64,000 nucleotides of DNA. Origin: Fagopyrum homotropicum (Eukaryota; Streptophyta; Magnoliopsida; Caryophyllales; Polygonaceae). The position numbers were made by a program, and so were the translations under genes. This document shows, piece after piece, positions 1-12,430 of this stretch; the first letter of the stretch is position 1; each line of letters starts with the position of its first letter. Below the pieces are notes generated by a model. That model searched no databases. It worked only from the letters and a program-made list of their open reading frames with translations, and had not been told where the DNA came from. The stretch is from NCBI GenBank assembly GCA_033239125.1, contig BSWB01000005.1, forward strand, positions 143,650,494 to 143,714,493. The letters run 5' to 3'.

Positions 1-605
1 ATGATGGGTCTGTTTGGGTATGCCTGGTAGATTATTTTGGGAGATTATTATTTTCAATAATCTTTCAATAATCTTGATAATCTATGTATGTATTGGAGTA
101 TTTTTTTTTGTGGTTAAAATAATCTCCAAAAATAATCTGAGCATAATGGGTCTGTTTGGTGATCCAAAGATTATCGTAGATGAAGATGAAGATGAATAAG
201 AAAGGAGATGAAAATAGTAGATGATTTAAGAGATGAAATGCAAAAATAATCTTTTATGTGTTTGGTATGAATGAAGATTATTATGGGTAAAATTACGTAA
301 ATGGACATATATAAATATAATATATTTATAGAAAATGTATATACAAGGGTAAAATTGGAATAGATTGTTATCATCTACTAAATAATCCCAAATAATCGAG
401 TGTGAGAAGGATGAAAATTATTCTTGTTTTCATCTCCCATTTCATCTCCAAAAATAATCTTCATCCCTTTTATCCTAGTGCACCGAACAAGATTATCTGT
501 GAGCATGGTGAAATAATCTCAATAATCCCCATTTTGAGGGTTGCCGAACGGACCCAATAATCCCTCCAATAACCTCATATAAAAGCCTCACCGAACGCAC
601 CCGAT
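1..605. mobile_element. DNA transposon-like element with AATAATC subterminal repeats
   Basis: The stretch is filled with AATAATC or its complement GATTATT, spaced irregularly. It opens with a GGGTCTGTTTGG-like end near position 6 and closes with ACCGAACGCACCC near 590-601, a pattern of many plant hAT/PIF-type miniature elements. Nested ends occur at about 147-162 (GGGTCTGTTTGG) and 543-556 (CCGAACGGACCC). No transposase frame is visible. The left edge may lie outside the window, so the family is uncertain. Confidence 0.5.
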
Positions 606-1108
606 GTTCCTATGTTTTTTTAAAAGACATAATCACGCATCGGGATGCTGATTGAGCCTGATTCAGCGTAGAGTCGGTGTAAGGCATTGTTTGGAACACA
701 AACTTATTGATGTTCATGATAACTTAAAAAAATTAGATTAGTTAAAGTCGAAAGAATCGGAGATGATATGAAATCCGACTTGTCAAAGTTTATATGGGGT
801 TTCGTCGCACATTTGCGTGAATATACGCACGTTAACTTTATTGAGATTAACACGGATGGAGCTTGTTGGTATACTTGTTTGGCTACAACAACAGAGTGGT
901 TAATGGGGTTAACCTTGGAGTATATATTGTGTTCATGACTAAGCTACGAGGCGTTTTATATGGTCTAAGGTTAGCTTGAGAGTATGATTATCACATGGTG
1001 ATCCTGAAATCGGATTCCTTGCTTGTAATTCGCCTCTTTAAACACCAAATCTCCGTCACCATCCGCTCTCTAGTCTAGTACGCAGGTGCCAACTTTTTGC
1101 AAAGGAAG

Positions 1109-1122
1109 TGTGATATCCAGTT
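1109..1122 (+). repeat. Target-site duplication, left copy
   Basis: TGTGATATCCAGTT, identical to 1804-1817. It flanks the 681-bp retroposon and marks the original insertion point in the RNase H remnant. Confidence 0.8.
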
Positions 1123-1803
1123 TTTTTTTTTTGGTGGATACTGTGATCATGGGTGGCCCTTGGGGGGCAGCCGCCCCACCCTCCCAAAATTTTTTTTTTT
1201 TTAAATTTTTTTTTGGAAAAAAGAATCGTTTTAAATTAGATTGTGGCTTCTCGTTTATAAAATTTTTTTCTACGATTTATTAATTTTTTAAATATAAATA
1301 TTCTTGTGTTATATTTAAATGTTGTTTTGGATCTTTTGCCGAAGTAAAGGAAACTTCAAAAAAATTTTCCGTTTTAGGCTCGGAGTGAAATAATTCACCA
1401 AAATGCACGAGATTTGTTGTTTGAAGTAGAAGCGCGGTCTTAGACCGCACTATTATTTGTAAAATGCGTTGTCGAGGACAACGTTTTAATATCCAAAATA
1501 AAGTTAATAAAAACACAAATAGAGGTGGGGTCCTAGACCGCGGCTATAGTGTAACGTTTTTTAAAGAAAAAAAACTAAAAAGGCGCGGTTATAGACGCGC
1601 CATTAGGGCAGCTATTTTTTTAAAAAAAAGGACCGCGCCTTTTAAGTGTAATGTTTTTTTAATTTTTTTTGTTTTTTTGTTTTTTTGTTTACTGTAAGTA
1701 GATGACATATTGACTTTGTTTTTATCGCTATTTTATTTTCATAGATATATTTATCGAAAATAAAATTTCGCCCCCCCTTTAAAATACTACAGCCGCCACT
1801 AGC
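1123..1803 (-). mobile_element. Poly(A) retroposon inserted in the RNase H remnant
   Basis: The 14-bp sequence TGTGATATCCAGTT occurs at 1109-1122 and again at 1804-1817, exactly where the broken RNase H frame is interrupted. The insert is 681 bp. On the minus strand it ends in a run of about ten A residues next to the duplication (T run at 1121-1132 on the plus strand). A long target duplication plus a terminal A tract is the hallmark of LINE-machinery retroposition, so this is a SINE or a 5'-truncated LINE. Inside are several imperfect GC-rich palindromes such as GCGGTCTTAGACCGC near 1435. No coding frame is recognised. Confidence 0.65.
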
Positions 1804-1817
1804 TGTGATATCCAGTT
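1804..1817 (+). repeat. Target-site duplication, right copy
   Basis: TGTGATATCCAGTT, identical to 1109-1122. The host pseudogene frame resumes directly after it. Confidence 0.8.
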
Positions 1818-2089
1818 CCGACATGCATAATGTGAGGCGAATACTATCGCGACTATTTAGCTAGCTTAGCTTTTGTTTGTACACTTGGTTTGAATGTTTG
1901 ATTGATCCGCCCGAGGGTGTGGTGAATCTTTTGTATAAAGATGTAAGGGGTCAGGCTATCAGTTGAATGATTATTATTTAGCCTATTTGTCATATATATT
2001 AATCACGACTAGATGTACGGAAATCGCTGACTCCCCTTTTGAGAATAAAAAAAAAATCACGACCTTATATACCAAACTAAAAAACTCTC

Positions 2090-2790
2090 AAACTTTAAAT
2101 GTGAGAAGTTACATGTAAATGAGGAACAAATCTAGTTGACAATTGATAGCTAATACGCAATGTAGGATCATCGGACCAATTAAACTAACCGCTTTGATAC
2201 ATATTAAATTCTAATGCGGAGTACATGTTGAGGGTCGTGTGCGCAAGAGCGCACATACATGTTAGACTAAAGTCCAACACATAAACCTAGTTAGATTTTA
2301 TCTTAAAGCCAATTGACAATAAAAGTAGTCAACCAAACTTATACACTAGAGTGTGGGTTGTTTATTATCGATGGGACAATTTCATCTCAACAAGCCCCCT
2401 CGTTGTGCTAGTTCACAAATTAGTTTCTTAAGATCGACAAGTCCGATATGTTAAGACCCGAGAGATCGAAATTCTCTAAAACCATGTGAAATTAATGGCG
2501 GATCAAAGTTCACGTGGGTGGTTCGTCACGTTGAAGCACACATGCGTGTTAGACCCAAGTCTAACACAGGTCATGTGAGGTTTTATCTTAAACTCAATTG
2601 GTTAATAACGAGTAGTACACCAACCTTATAATTATATACTATGTTCAAAATATTTCAACTTTAGATGTGAGAATTAATTATCTCAACACCTAACCGCTCT
2701 GAAACCATTTTAAAGCCCGACGCAAAGCGCACACCGATAGTTCATCCTAAAACCAATCGCAATACGAGGTATGAATACCAAACTTATGGA
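2090..2790 (-). mobile_element. Degenerate tandem TRIM-type LTR copies
   Basis: Two or more diverged copies of the TRIM family seen at 39411 and 44476. Diagnostic pieces are CCGCTTTGATACAT (about 2190) and CCGCTCTGAAACCAT (about 2697), which are decayed complements of an initiator-Met tRNA primer site TGGTATCAGAGCGG. They are followed by GTGTGCGCAAGAGCGCACAT-like and TTAGACCCAAGTCTAACAC segments (about 2238-2280 and 2540-2575). The order of parts puts the elements on the minus strand. No coding capacity, as expected for TRIMs. Confidence 0.6.
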
Positions 2791-3985
2791 GATCAGGAAA
2801 GCTTATGAATTTAAATTTAAAACTTTGTTGTCTTATATTTACACTTGATCAATTATCCAATAAACTTCACTCTCAATCTCTCATAGTGGTTAAATAAGCT
2901 TATATAGTCAGCTACTTATTGAAGTTAGCCATTAATTAAAGTTAGCCATAAACTCTAGGTACTCCTAAAAATAATTTAGAAGACACTTCATCTAAAGTGT
3001 CAAAAGTTGCAAACTAAAGTGGCCTCTAAAGTCCATCAAAAGTTAGGAACTAAAAGAGGTGCTACGAGCAGATCCACAGATGGGCCAAAAGTTATCCATG
3101 TTAACTTCAAGGTCTATTTCTTGTAAAAAGTTCAGACTTTAGAAATTGTGCAAAACTCGAAAGTCAGCAAAATTTTCCAATGACATGTAAGATTTATCTC
3201 AACATTGTCAGAGCCTTTAATATTTTCATGTGCAACAGTTGCAAATAATATCAACCCCAATGTTAACCAGAAAAAAGAAAAGAAAAATACATATGTTTAT
3301 GGTTATCTTTATATTCCACTTCTCAGAAGACATGAATCACGAATTTGGACAAAAGTTTAAAGTCAGTATAAAAAGATAGCCTCACCTTGAGGAATCTGAT
3401 CTGACAGGGATACCAACAAGGCAACAACACAGTTTTTAACACTGCAAAATTTACTGTGCTAGCATTAATCACTAAATTTAGCATTATGCCCATGGCTATA
3501 AATGTGAAGGAGCCCCACCTAGTACTAACAGCAGTAAATTCTATGAACATTTAGGGTTTGGTTTCATTCCCATGGCTATAGCTTGGAATGAGAATCAATT
3601 TCATTCCTGGAAGCAGTGAAAATGAAATATGTTTTGATCAAGGAAGTAGAACTCACAGTTGCATTTTCTGAATCATGGAAGAGGTCCATACTCTACAGTG
3701 AGTTTTCTTTATCAGCTTCAGCTTGCTCTTCAACCTGTTCATGAATGAGCTAAAAACAAGGCAAAGGTACAAAGGTAGTGGAAAAAGGACATAAATTACT
3801 AGTAAAGAATAATTGTGTAACAAGAGAGTTTTAATGAGTTACTGCTTGAAATATAACAAACTAGTAAACGATAAAATGGAAAAAGTTGGAAAAAAAGAAA
3901 GAATTTCCAAGTATGTCTTGCATCTCTCTCTCTGGTATATAGTGAACATATAGCAGCTTCGATACTTATCTACTGAGTGTTTGGC
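2791..3985. other. Intergenic; includes the probable 3' UTR of the URGT gene
   Basis: No coding frame or RNA gene is recognised. Roughly the last 300 bases, next to the stop codon at 3986, are probably the transporter gene's 3' untranslated region, but no poly(A) site can be fixed by eye. Confidence 0.4.
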
Positions 3986-6659
3986 TTAAACCTTTCCATC
4001 ATCCTCGGACATACCGAGTAATTGATCTTGCTCGTGTAATTGAGATTTAGCACTGGAGACTGGTGGGCTCCAGGGCTCTTTTCCACCAGGTTTCGAGGAT
4101 GCATTTCCGTACCACATCATGCCCATAATGGCAATAGCCATACCCAAAACAACCTGTAGGTTAAGACCCTCCTTGCCGAAGAAAATAAATCCCATGGACA
4201 AAACTAGAACGGTTTTCATGTGCCCAAGCACTTGGAAGGTCACAGCAGAGAATCGGCCTATGCAGATGAACTGGCTGAGATTGACTCCGATGGCAATCAC
4301 GCAGGATAGGAATATGAAGAACTGCAGGAAACAGGAAAGGGATGAAATCAGGAATCATTAAGACTACCAAAATGACGATAACAAGGTTCTACAGTTTAAT
4401 ATGCACCTTTGTAGGTTTGGTTGCACAATATGATGCAATGGTGTCTCTTTCATGGATAGGGCAGGATAGATGAAACTATTGAGTCAAACTACTCATTTAT
4501 AAAATAAGCCTAATTATGGAAATTTGGAGAAAGAACTTTGTTCTAACTCACTTCATCCTGGACAGACTGATTGAACACGTGTGATTAGATTCCTTTTACC
4601 ATTAAAAGAAGTATGGCCTTTTTGAGTTCCAGATCGTTGCTGCAAGTTACCTCGTTTATATATTCCATATATATTTAATATAGAGAAAACCAACAACTTG
4701 GAGACTAATGAATTACGAACACGACTGAGGCAAACTCAGATTCTAAGAGAATAATCTCACAATTTTAAATGACAGGCTCTCCACTAGAACAAAACTGTGA
4801 GTTGTAGATTAATGAACCCGGAATCAGATATGGCAAGCATTTATTTGCAATCCAACAAAAAGATGTCAACTAAAAAAGCAAACCTTAGAAGGTTTACTTA
4901 CCACTGATAAAAAGCTATAGTTGTAAGCGTCGACTCTTTTAGCTGTCAAGCAAAAATCCACAAATGGTCCCAATAACAACAGGGAAGCAGCCTGAATTGG
5001 AGCAGTATGTGCCAGAAGATTGAAAGATCCAAGAGAATACTTCCGTTGAAGGTGATGTACATACTGCAAGAAACAATCGGAGTTCAGATTCTTTGTTCAA
5101 AAGTTATAAATAAAGGTAAAGACTATGTCATTCCCTTAAAATGAGAAATCTACTTTACGTAGGTTCCTGAACAGATATCTGCCAGTAAACAAAATCTAGT
5201 GGTGTGAAGAAAATTGACTTACATACTGCTGCATTGCAGTGCTCCAAACAGCAACAAAGGCAGCAATGAATCCCTTAGCATTCACACTTACATCAGTCAC
5301 AGTGCAAACTCCAACACCCAACAGGACTAACAATATGCTAAGTTTTGTGTCTCTCGAGTACCGCATCCTATCCAGGACAACCTCCAGAAAACAAGATACT
5401 GGAATCATACTGAGCTTTGCAATCTGAATTTCAAAATCAGAAGAGATCATATGTTAGATAGGATCCTCTAATGTATATGTGTAGATTGTTGTCAAGATGT
5501 ACTTCTGCTAGTACTGACCTGATAAAATCCCACAGAGTTCCACATCAAACTGACGTTCATTCCAACAATAGAGAAGTTAGCAAACAGAACAAATTTCACA
5601 ACTTCGGCTGCAGGGAGATGAGTAGGTTGGATGTAACCTAGCCACTTCAACACAGATGTCATTGAAGTGGTAGCCAAGAAGTGGAGACCGGTTAATGTTG
5701 TAGCTGCAGAGCACGTGAAAACAGGCGGTTCAGGACATTGATGCAAAATATGCAGAGGAAACAGATTATAGAAGCAATCTGCAAGAATCTCATAGGACCA
5801 TATCTGAACCAAATTTCAGCCAATTAGTGTCACACACACTTATTATGAGCTGTAAGGATTGGTCGCAATTAGGCCGGGATGTATATAATCAGTTAAGGGA
5901 AGCCTCAAGTTTACATCTTTCTCTTTAAATCAGACTCATCCAGAAACAACCAACAGGGTGATTGCATCAGTTCCACATGTGGTTCCTGACTTGATTATTC
6001 AAACAACATCAAGTGAATTGGAGATTTTATGGTAACTTAATCAGAGAGGAGCATTCATGTACATGTTAGAATAAGATGCTAGGTCCACTACTCCCCTCTA
6101 CGTGCTGGTGATCCTGATCCGATTGCAGAACTCGTGACCTTAAATTAAAAATGTACATCACAGGCTGCTACAACATCTTAGTCACAGGCTGTGAAGACGC
6201 TTTTCATCAATGACCAGACAATACAAAGGCTTTATAGGCGAAAAAAACTAGTCATACTAAGTAATAGGCGAAGACTTTGCGGTGATCAATTCCAAAGATA
6301 ACTAGCAGAAAATCATAACATTTTGAAAATGCACAAATTCAGAAGAATTGAGAGGAGAGAGCATGATACTTAAATACTATGAGGCAATATTATGCAAAAG
6401 GTGAACCTTTATAAAGACAGAGAGGATAGCATTCTATTGCTTTCATAGTTTTATCTTGTGAAAGGACAACATAAATAAGTATTCAAATGGATACAGATGC
6501 AAGGGCACAACACAATAATCATAACTCACCAAATGTAAAACCGTATCTGGTCATCAGGGCTTTGTTGACCATAATGATCCCCACAGAGGTGACGATATTA
6601 AACAGCCAAGAAGCAGCATCCATAGCTGCTTTCTTTTCACCCTTGCCTTCAGAATACAT
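3986..6659 (-). CDS. UDP-rhamnose/UDP-galactose transporter (URGT type, NST/TPT family)
   Basis: Five coding exons: 6659-6530, 5703-5519, 5423-5223, 5063-4902 and 4321-3986 (1014 nt, 337 residues). All joins keep frame and use GT-AG sites. The start gives MYSEGKGEKKAAMDAASW, a short cytosolic tail before the first membrane segment. Family marks in order: TTLTGLHF, KFVLFANFSIVGMNVSLMW, AKLSMIPVSC, GVGVCTVTDVSVNAKG, HHLQRKYSLGSFNLLAHTAP, LSQFICIGRF and VLGHMKTVLVL, then a KPGGKEPW tail. The product is a multi-pass Golgi membrane antiporter of the drug/metabolite transporter superfamily. Arabidopsis relatives exchange UDP-rhamnose and UDP-galactose for UMP to feed pectin and glycoprotein synthesis. 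The sequence looks closest to the URGT4-6 branch (from memory, not aligned). Length is normal and no defect is seen. Substrate is inferred from the family. Confidence 0.9.
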
Positions 6660-7480
6660 TTTAGCTGTTTCTTCTAAATCACAGCGCCTTCAAAATCAAT
6701 AATAGATATGCACTGGAAGCCAAAGAGCTAGATCTGCTTCGTAATTACTCAACAAAGCTTCTTCTCATTACCTTCCTACAAAATGGATCACTCTGCTATC
6801 AGATCATGTCTCATTATTGAACAAAAATCAGTATAAACATGCTCCATAAGGCAGAAACCAAGAACAGCACATAATTCCCAATAGTTCACAAAAAGAAGGC
6901 CTAATACCACAGATCCAAATATATATTTGTTAATCACAACTAGAGACCATGATATAAACTGAATATTGAATCGCCATTAGGATAGAATCAAGTCAATCTT
7001 CACCCAAACAAAGGCTAAACCCAATTTGCATATAAAAGTTATCAAAAACACAATTTTTGTCACATAGAAGCAAAAACCATGAGGAGCGATCACGGTAAAC
7101 GCCTATGAATCAATTGCTGAAATTTCAATCACATCACGATATACATGAGGGTGGGGACAAAAGCATGAAACCTAGCCAGCCAATTGAAACGATTCCATAC
7201 AGCAAAGCAAATACAAATTAGAAAAAAACGAACAAATCCAAAAGCACAAATTTGCATAGAGGAACTTCAAATCGTGCTCCACATAGAAATCAGCAACCAA
7301 TAGCTCGTTTCATCTTGATAATTGAGACCGAGCAGCACAAGAAGTAAGGAGTTCCTCCAATGAGTATAGAGAGAGAGTACCTCGCAAGTCTCAACGAGGA
7401 GGGAGAGAACGAGGAATATGAAATGAATTGGGAATTTGTGAGAGATTTATGAAATTGAGGGTTTCGTAATCAACCATTAA
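6660..7480 (-). promoter_or_regulatory. 5' leader, probable leader intron and promoter of the URGT gene
   Basis: On the minus strand a good donor, GCGAG|GTACTC, lies at 7381/7380, and CT-rich leader-like sequence lies just 5' of it (7380-7480). Acceptor candidates occur about 30-60 nt upstream of the ATG at 6659. This suggests a 5' UTR intron of about 0.6-0.7 kb, common in this family. Transcription probably starts near 7450-7500. No TATA box stands out. Confidence 0.4.
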
Positions 7481-7489
7481 AGTGCGATG

Positions 7490-9637
7490 GAGAGAGAGAA
7501 AGACGTGAACTGGATGAGAGAGAATGAGATGGGCAGGGCAGGCACAAGTTTTGTGTTTTCCATTTTAGGGTTCCAGATTTCCCTTTTTTATAAATTTATT
7601 AAAAATGTACATATACTAAATTGTTTTCTCGATTCTTTTGTAAGACTAAATACTGAATTTGTTCCAGGGATCTCTCGATTGATTTTCACAAACAATTAAT
7701 TTTTATGGATTTTCAAGATTTAAATTTGATCTTGATTGGAAAAAAAAATTACAATTCGCTTTAGATTGGGTTAATTTAGTATTTTAATAAAAATAAAGTA
7801 TATATAAAATGTATTAGTAAACCATCTAAATTGTTTGTTGTCACTTTCCCGAATTAACCTTGTTAATGATTCATTTTCTTAATATTTGAATTTTTTGAGC
7901 CATTAAATTATGTGTCTATTTCAAAAATAAATTTTATAAACAATATTATACGTCAACATTATTTGGTACAGGGAAAATATTTATTTCATTTGACTAGTAG
8001 TTATAATCTAAAGATACAGAGAATAAATTTGTCATACAAAATTTATCTAATTATCATTATTTTTTAAAGATTTATGAGTTAAGTTACGAGTTTATAACTT
8101 ACCACCACAAAGTGGTAAAGCGTCACATATAGTTTAAAAGTCAATACAATTTATCAAATTTATATATAAAAAAATCTAAATAAGTTAGAAACTTGACGTT
8201 GTCACTTGTGAGCACAATCGTACGGAGATTATGATAGCTTATTGTAACTTATTCATTTAATATCATAAGCTATACGAAAGGAGTTTAATGACTTATTATG
8301 ACTTATTTAATGATATATTATAAATATAACTTTATAAAAATAGAAATATTTATAAAAAATTATTTTAAGTAACTTTACACATTTATCACCTATAATAAAC
8401 TTTCTTTTTCAAAACACCCATAAAATTTATAATTAAAAAAAATATGCAGTTAGTTACTAATAAATCTCATCTACCAATAGTTTTGTTTTTTTTTTTAATA
8501 CAAGGTAAGTAAAATATGAAAATCAGTGTTTGAAAATCGATCGACCTAGATCATCTTTATGGATGAGATCTGTAACATCAACTGAAATTACGTTAACGTT
8601 AATGATTGAGCTAAATCTATACCAAGCTGATTCGAGATAACATCCCAAGTACCCTTGGTCGCCCTCTCCAAGCTACCAATAATCTTAACTTTCATCCTAT
8701 AGGTTCGAGATTCGAGATAACGTCATAATATTAAAGAAAATGGAGTTTGAATTTTTCAACTAGATAAATTATGTTAGTTTCTGAAATATGGTTATTTGGG
8801 GGGAAGGCACTAGCACGACGTCGTTTTCTTTGATGGACATACACCCAATTTCCCTCCAATTGGAATTGAAAATGAAAAGTGGGATTGCACCGTCCCCAAA
8901 AAAGACTTCGATTAAGTTTGAAAACGAGTACCGCCCACCATTGTGTAATCATTTAACTAATTACTCAATTAACCATAATTTTATAATCAGTTTATTATTT
9001 ACTTAATATTAAATTATTAATCGTAGTAATCATTTACTAATTACCCTGGTTATATTCGGTGGAAAATAATTTTTTTTGGATCCTTCCCCAATATACTCTT
9101 TTAAATTCTAACTTGAAATCATTTATTAATCAAATTGATACGTTGATTTCGCATCAAATAAATTAGTTCTGTTTTATGAAGTTGTATTATTGTTTATTTT
9201 TATTTTTAAGAAATTTAACTTAGATTTATACTATTTTTATATATGTATCCTGGAGAATATCTTAACAAAATTATTTTGGAAAAATCAGAAAAATTTTAAA
9301 ATAAGAAAAATAGTTAAATTAAAAATATGTGTTTTTAAGGTAAACTTCATAAATTATATTTTAAAACTATAAATCATACAAAAATAATATAGACTTAAAC
9401 TTATTAAGTATATTAAATCGCTTCTTCACCCATCTATAATTTGTGAAATAAAATTTTAACTTCAAATTTTCATCTTTCAGGTTTACCACTTTTGGACAAA
9501 AAAAAAAGTTTTAAAATAAAATTAAGTGATCAAAAGTCAAAATATGAAATATTTGGATTATATTCCTAATTTTATACTTTAAAGTGGTTATTTATTAAAT
9601 TTGCTCAATCACATATCACTCTTTTTTATTATATTTA
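7490..9637. other. AT-rich intergenic region
   Basis: Very AT-rich with T and A runs. Around 8215-8290 are AGCTTATTGTAACTTAT and CATAAGCTAT motifs like those inside the miniature element at 45190-45688, so a decayed relative may lie here. No gene or RNA is supported. Confidence 0.4.
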
Positions 9638-9857
9638 CCCCGTTTGGTTAGAAGTCCGGAAACGAAAACGGAATGAAAATGAATCTAGTCCATATGCTTA
9701 CCTTATTCATGAATATTTTTTGGAATCGTTCCTTGTGCTGCATGTAAAATGTAGTTGTTTCCCCCATTTTGTTTCCGTATATGAATAATAGTATACATAT
9801 GGACTAAATTCGATTTTATTCCGTTTCCGTTTCCGGAGTTTGAACCAAACGGTCCCT
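9638..9857. mobile_element. MITE, CCGTTTGGTT/GGAAACGGAA family, copy 1
   Basis: The left end reads CCCCGTTTGGTTAGAAGTCC then GGAAACGAAAACGGAAT. The right end, reverse complemented, reads AGGGACCGTTTGGTT then CAAACTCCGGAAACGGAAAC. Both ends continue into ATTTAGTCCATATG-like sequence, so the inverted repeat is about 60 bp and imperfect. The element is about 220 bp and non-coding. The same family recurs at 26009, 48281, 55935 and 58262. Confidence 0.7.
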
Positions 9858-11640
9858 AAATATTGATCTTAGGTTTCTTTTTACAAAATTTCTTTTTCTA
9901 AATACTCCAATTGCCTGGCTTACAAGTCACAACTTAATTTTAAAAAAAAAAACATTTACTTGATGAGCTTACAGGTGTCAAAAAATGTAGATTGGTTGCT
10001 AATATATGCGATAAAGTGGAGAAAATAAGAATTTAAAATAATGGTTATAAATTTGGATCTAGATCTAAGCATTCAAATGTTCCAATAGGCTGGACCGCCT
10101 GGCTTTAAGATACAGCTTGATCGTACATCTTTATTTATTTTTATTATTATTATTATAAATCTTGTGGAGTATCAAGGGATGGGATATTATTTATTGATCC
10201 AAAGCTTTGCATATGTTACACTAATATTCAATCACGGTGCACTAAACATTAACGTATTATATTATAAAGTTTGAAATTATATTCGTTAGTGTCGGTTCAG
10301 TTAATAAAAGTCGTTACTCGTGCATTTTGTGTTAGGGTTGACTGGATAAAGGTTATAGTTAGGCGATAAAATTGAAAAAGGCTTATTTATTATAAAAAAA
10401 AAATAATTAAAAAATTGAGTTAAATAATTTTTTTATAGGTTTTTATTTTGTGCACATCTCTAGTTTATCTTAGATGAAATAATTGAGTTAAATAAAAATA
10501 TATTTTACCCAAAAATAATTTTAATAATATAAATTATCAATCTTAAATTCAAAAGAATATCAATTTTTAAAAATTATATCAATACAAAGTGTCTAACTAA
10601 TTTTTCTCAAGCATATACCCGAAAATCGGATACCCGAGTCCGCCTCCGAGTCGCCACTACCAGGAACAAGAGTCACCACCTCCTTCTTCAAGCCGGATTT
10701 GCTTCACTCTTCTAGATCATATTACTGCCTCTTCAGTTTGACGCCTCCCTCCTTTCAACACCGCCTCGTCGCCGCAACCGAGTTCACCACCAGAATAAGA
10801 ACTGAAGCCATTGTCGAAAAGGTTGGTTCGGTATTTGTCTTACCGGTTTTGTTGGGTGTTGGATGCAGCGACACCGAGACGCTCCATAAGAGTGAAAGCA
10901 GATCCGGCTCGAAGGAGCCGGTGACTCTTTGTTCTTAGTGGTGGCGATTCGGAGGAGGAGGTTGCAGCTCGGGAGTGACGGTTGAAAAAATGCGGCAACG
11001 GTGTGGCTCGTAGCGGTGTATTATATGTATATCAAAATAACTTTATTAAATTATTGTCTATTTGTCTATCCAAAACTTAATTTTAAATCCGTCTCTCAGT
11101 GTAGCTAAATCATATTCATATATTAAGTTTTAAGTTCCGGAGTAAACGGATATCCACATATAGTTATCCTCACAAAACTTTATCGAAATCCATCTAGATA
11201 AATTGGAGTTTAACTAAAGAATCGTATTCGGACATGCAAATCAATTTGTTGATCACTTATTCCTTGTACAATCCATGTGAGAAATGACTATCGTAAAATC
11301 TTCATATATACCTCCAATAATAAGGATTATATAAATAAGAAATTGCATATGGATCCTTAAATGTGATTTACACTATTCAATTTCATTCCATTTTTTATTG
11401 TGAAAATTTCCAATTTCAAAGGTTTTATTCATGCAATTTCCAATAGCCATTAGCGTGGACACAATAAGCCTCTTTGACAAATAATTAATCTCGACAATTA
11501 TAAAAGCCCAGTTTTTAACCGTCAATTTATAAATTTTATTTATGTTCTATTTAGGTTTGACCAAGTTAATTATAAATTCTTCTGACTAATTAATCTACAT
11601 TGATTTAAGCTATATTTTTTTAAGAATGAATTAGATGAAA
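9858..11640. other. Intergenic region with an unexplained GC-richer patch
   Basis: Mostly AT-rich. The patch at 10615-11010 is richer in GC and reads like decayed coding DNA (TCCGCCTCC, GTCGCCGCAACC, GGAGGAGGAGG), but its 79-codon frame matches nothing I recognise and has no convincing ATG or splice sites. No gene is called. Confidence 0.4.
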
Positions 11641-11644
11641 TAAG

Positions 11645-12150
11645 CTTTTTTTTTATGACTATATTCCTTTAATTTTTACACACTAACTGACTTACACTAT
11701 TACTTTATTAGGATTACATTTACTAAATGTGTTTATGTAATGAACTTACGTAAAAGGTCTAGTTAGTGAATTTGAATTTTTTTTAATCATTTTTCTAATT
11801 CTCCACCCGGAGGTGCGAAATTAATTTCAGTTAATTCCGTACTTGGTTTGCGAAAGCGAAATCGAGTTTAATAATTTTGCATTTGGACACGAAAATGAAA
11901 TTTGTTTGAATTAATTTCGTATTTGAGGTGTGAAAACAAAATTGGATTTAATTAATTATGCACCAGAAGTGCGAAATTAATGTTGGCCAAATTCACTAAC
12001 TAGACATTTTATAAATATTGATCTATTAAGTAGACACGTAGCATAAACATATTTAGTATAATGTGCCCCTACTAGAGTAATAGTAATAAGTCAATTAGAG
12101 TCTAAAAATTAGAGGGGTCTACGAAACAAATGGTCATAAAAAAAAAAGCA
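11645..12150. mobile_element. Foldback-like element with long inverted arms
   Basis: The segment 11645-11774 is the diverged reverse complement of 11985-12150. Both arms share TCTAGTTAGTGAATTTG at the inner end and CTTTTTTTTTTATGAC-like sequence at the outer end, with an AATTTTTA...TGACTTA...ACTATTACT...TAG core. A third single arm of the family lies at 48935-49115 (CCAAATTCACTAACTAGGC). The loop holds the GCGAAA-type repeats. No coding frame. Confidence 0.55.
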
Positions 12151-12430
12151 TATCTCACCAAATTCTTTCATTAATGTTCAATTAAACCCGTCATTGGGGT
12201 GCAGGAGCGAAAATGAGTTTAATTAATTCTGCATTTGGGACTTGAAAGCGAATTTGTTTTTAATTAATTTCGCACTTGGAGTGCGAAAGCGAAATTGAGT
12301 TTAATTAATTTCGTCTTCGGGGACTAAACGCGAAATTGATTTTAATTAACTATGCACTTGGGACTCAAAACCAAAACTTTTTTAAAAAATAATCTAATTG
12401 ATAACGACCCTAAGTGCGGAATTGAGTAAT
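11805..12430. repeat. Diverged tandem repeats, TTTAATTAATTTCGCACTTGG type
   Basis: Units of roughly 60-70 bp of the form 'AATTAATTTCGCACTTGG..TGCGAAAGCGAAATTGAGTTT' recur at about 11815-11985 and 12190-12440, on both sides of the right arm of the foldback-like element. About seven degenerate units are visible. Function unknown. Confidence 0.55.

Larger units (their letters stand above)
780..1964 (+). pseudogene. RNase H domain remnant of a LINE-type element, split by an insertion
   Basis: Broken plus-strand frames read like the C-terminal RNase H-like (RVT_3) domain found in plant LINEs. Position 845 onward gives INTDGACW, matching the 'NTDGA' catalytic start. Positions 940-1045 give LRGVLYGLRLA, a stop, then MVILKSDSLLVIRLF, matching the 'E..A...GL..A......v..ESDs' core. 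After a 681-bp insertion the frame resumes at about 1812 with FRHAYNVRRI and then DPPEGVVNLLYKDVRG (about 1905-1952), the usual domain end. In-frame stops and frame changes make it non-functional. The upstream reverse transcriptase is not in the window. Confidence 0.65.

Noticed and set aside
10615..11010. Protein gene in the GC-richer patch
   Set aside because: The 79-codon frame lacks a convincing ATG, splice partners or any known motif. It may be a captured gene fragment, but this cannot be shown here.
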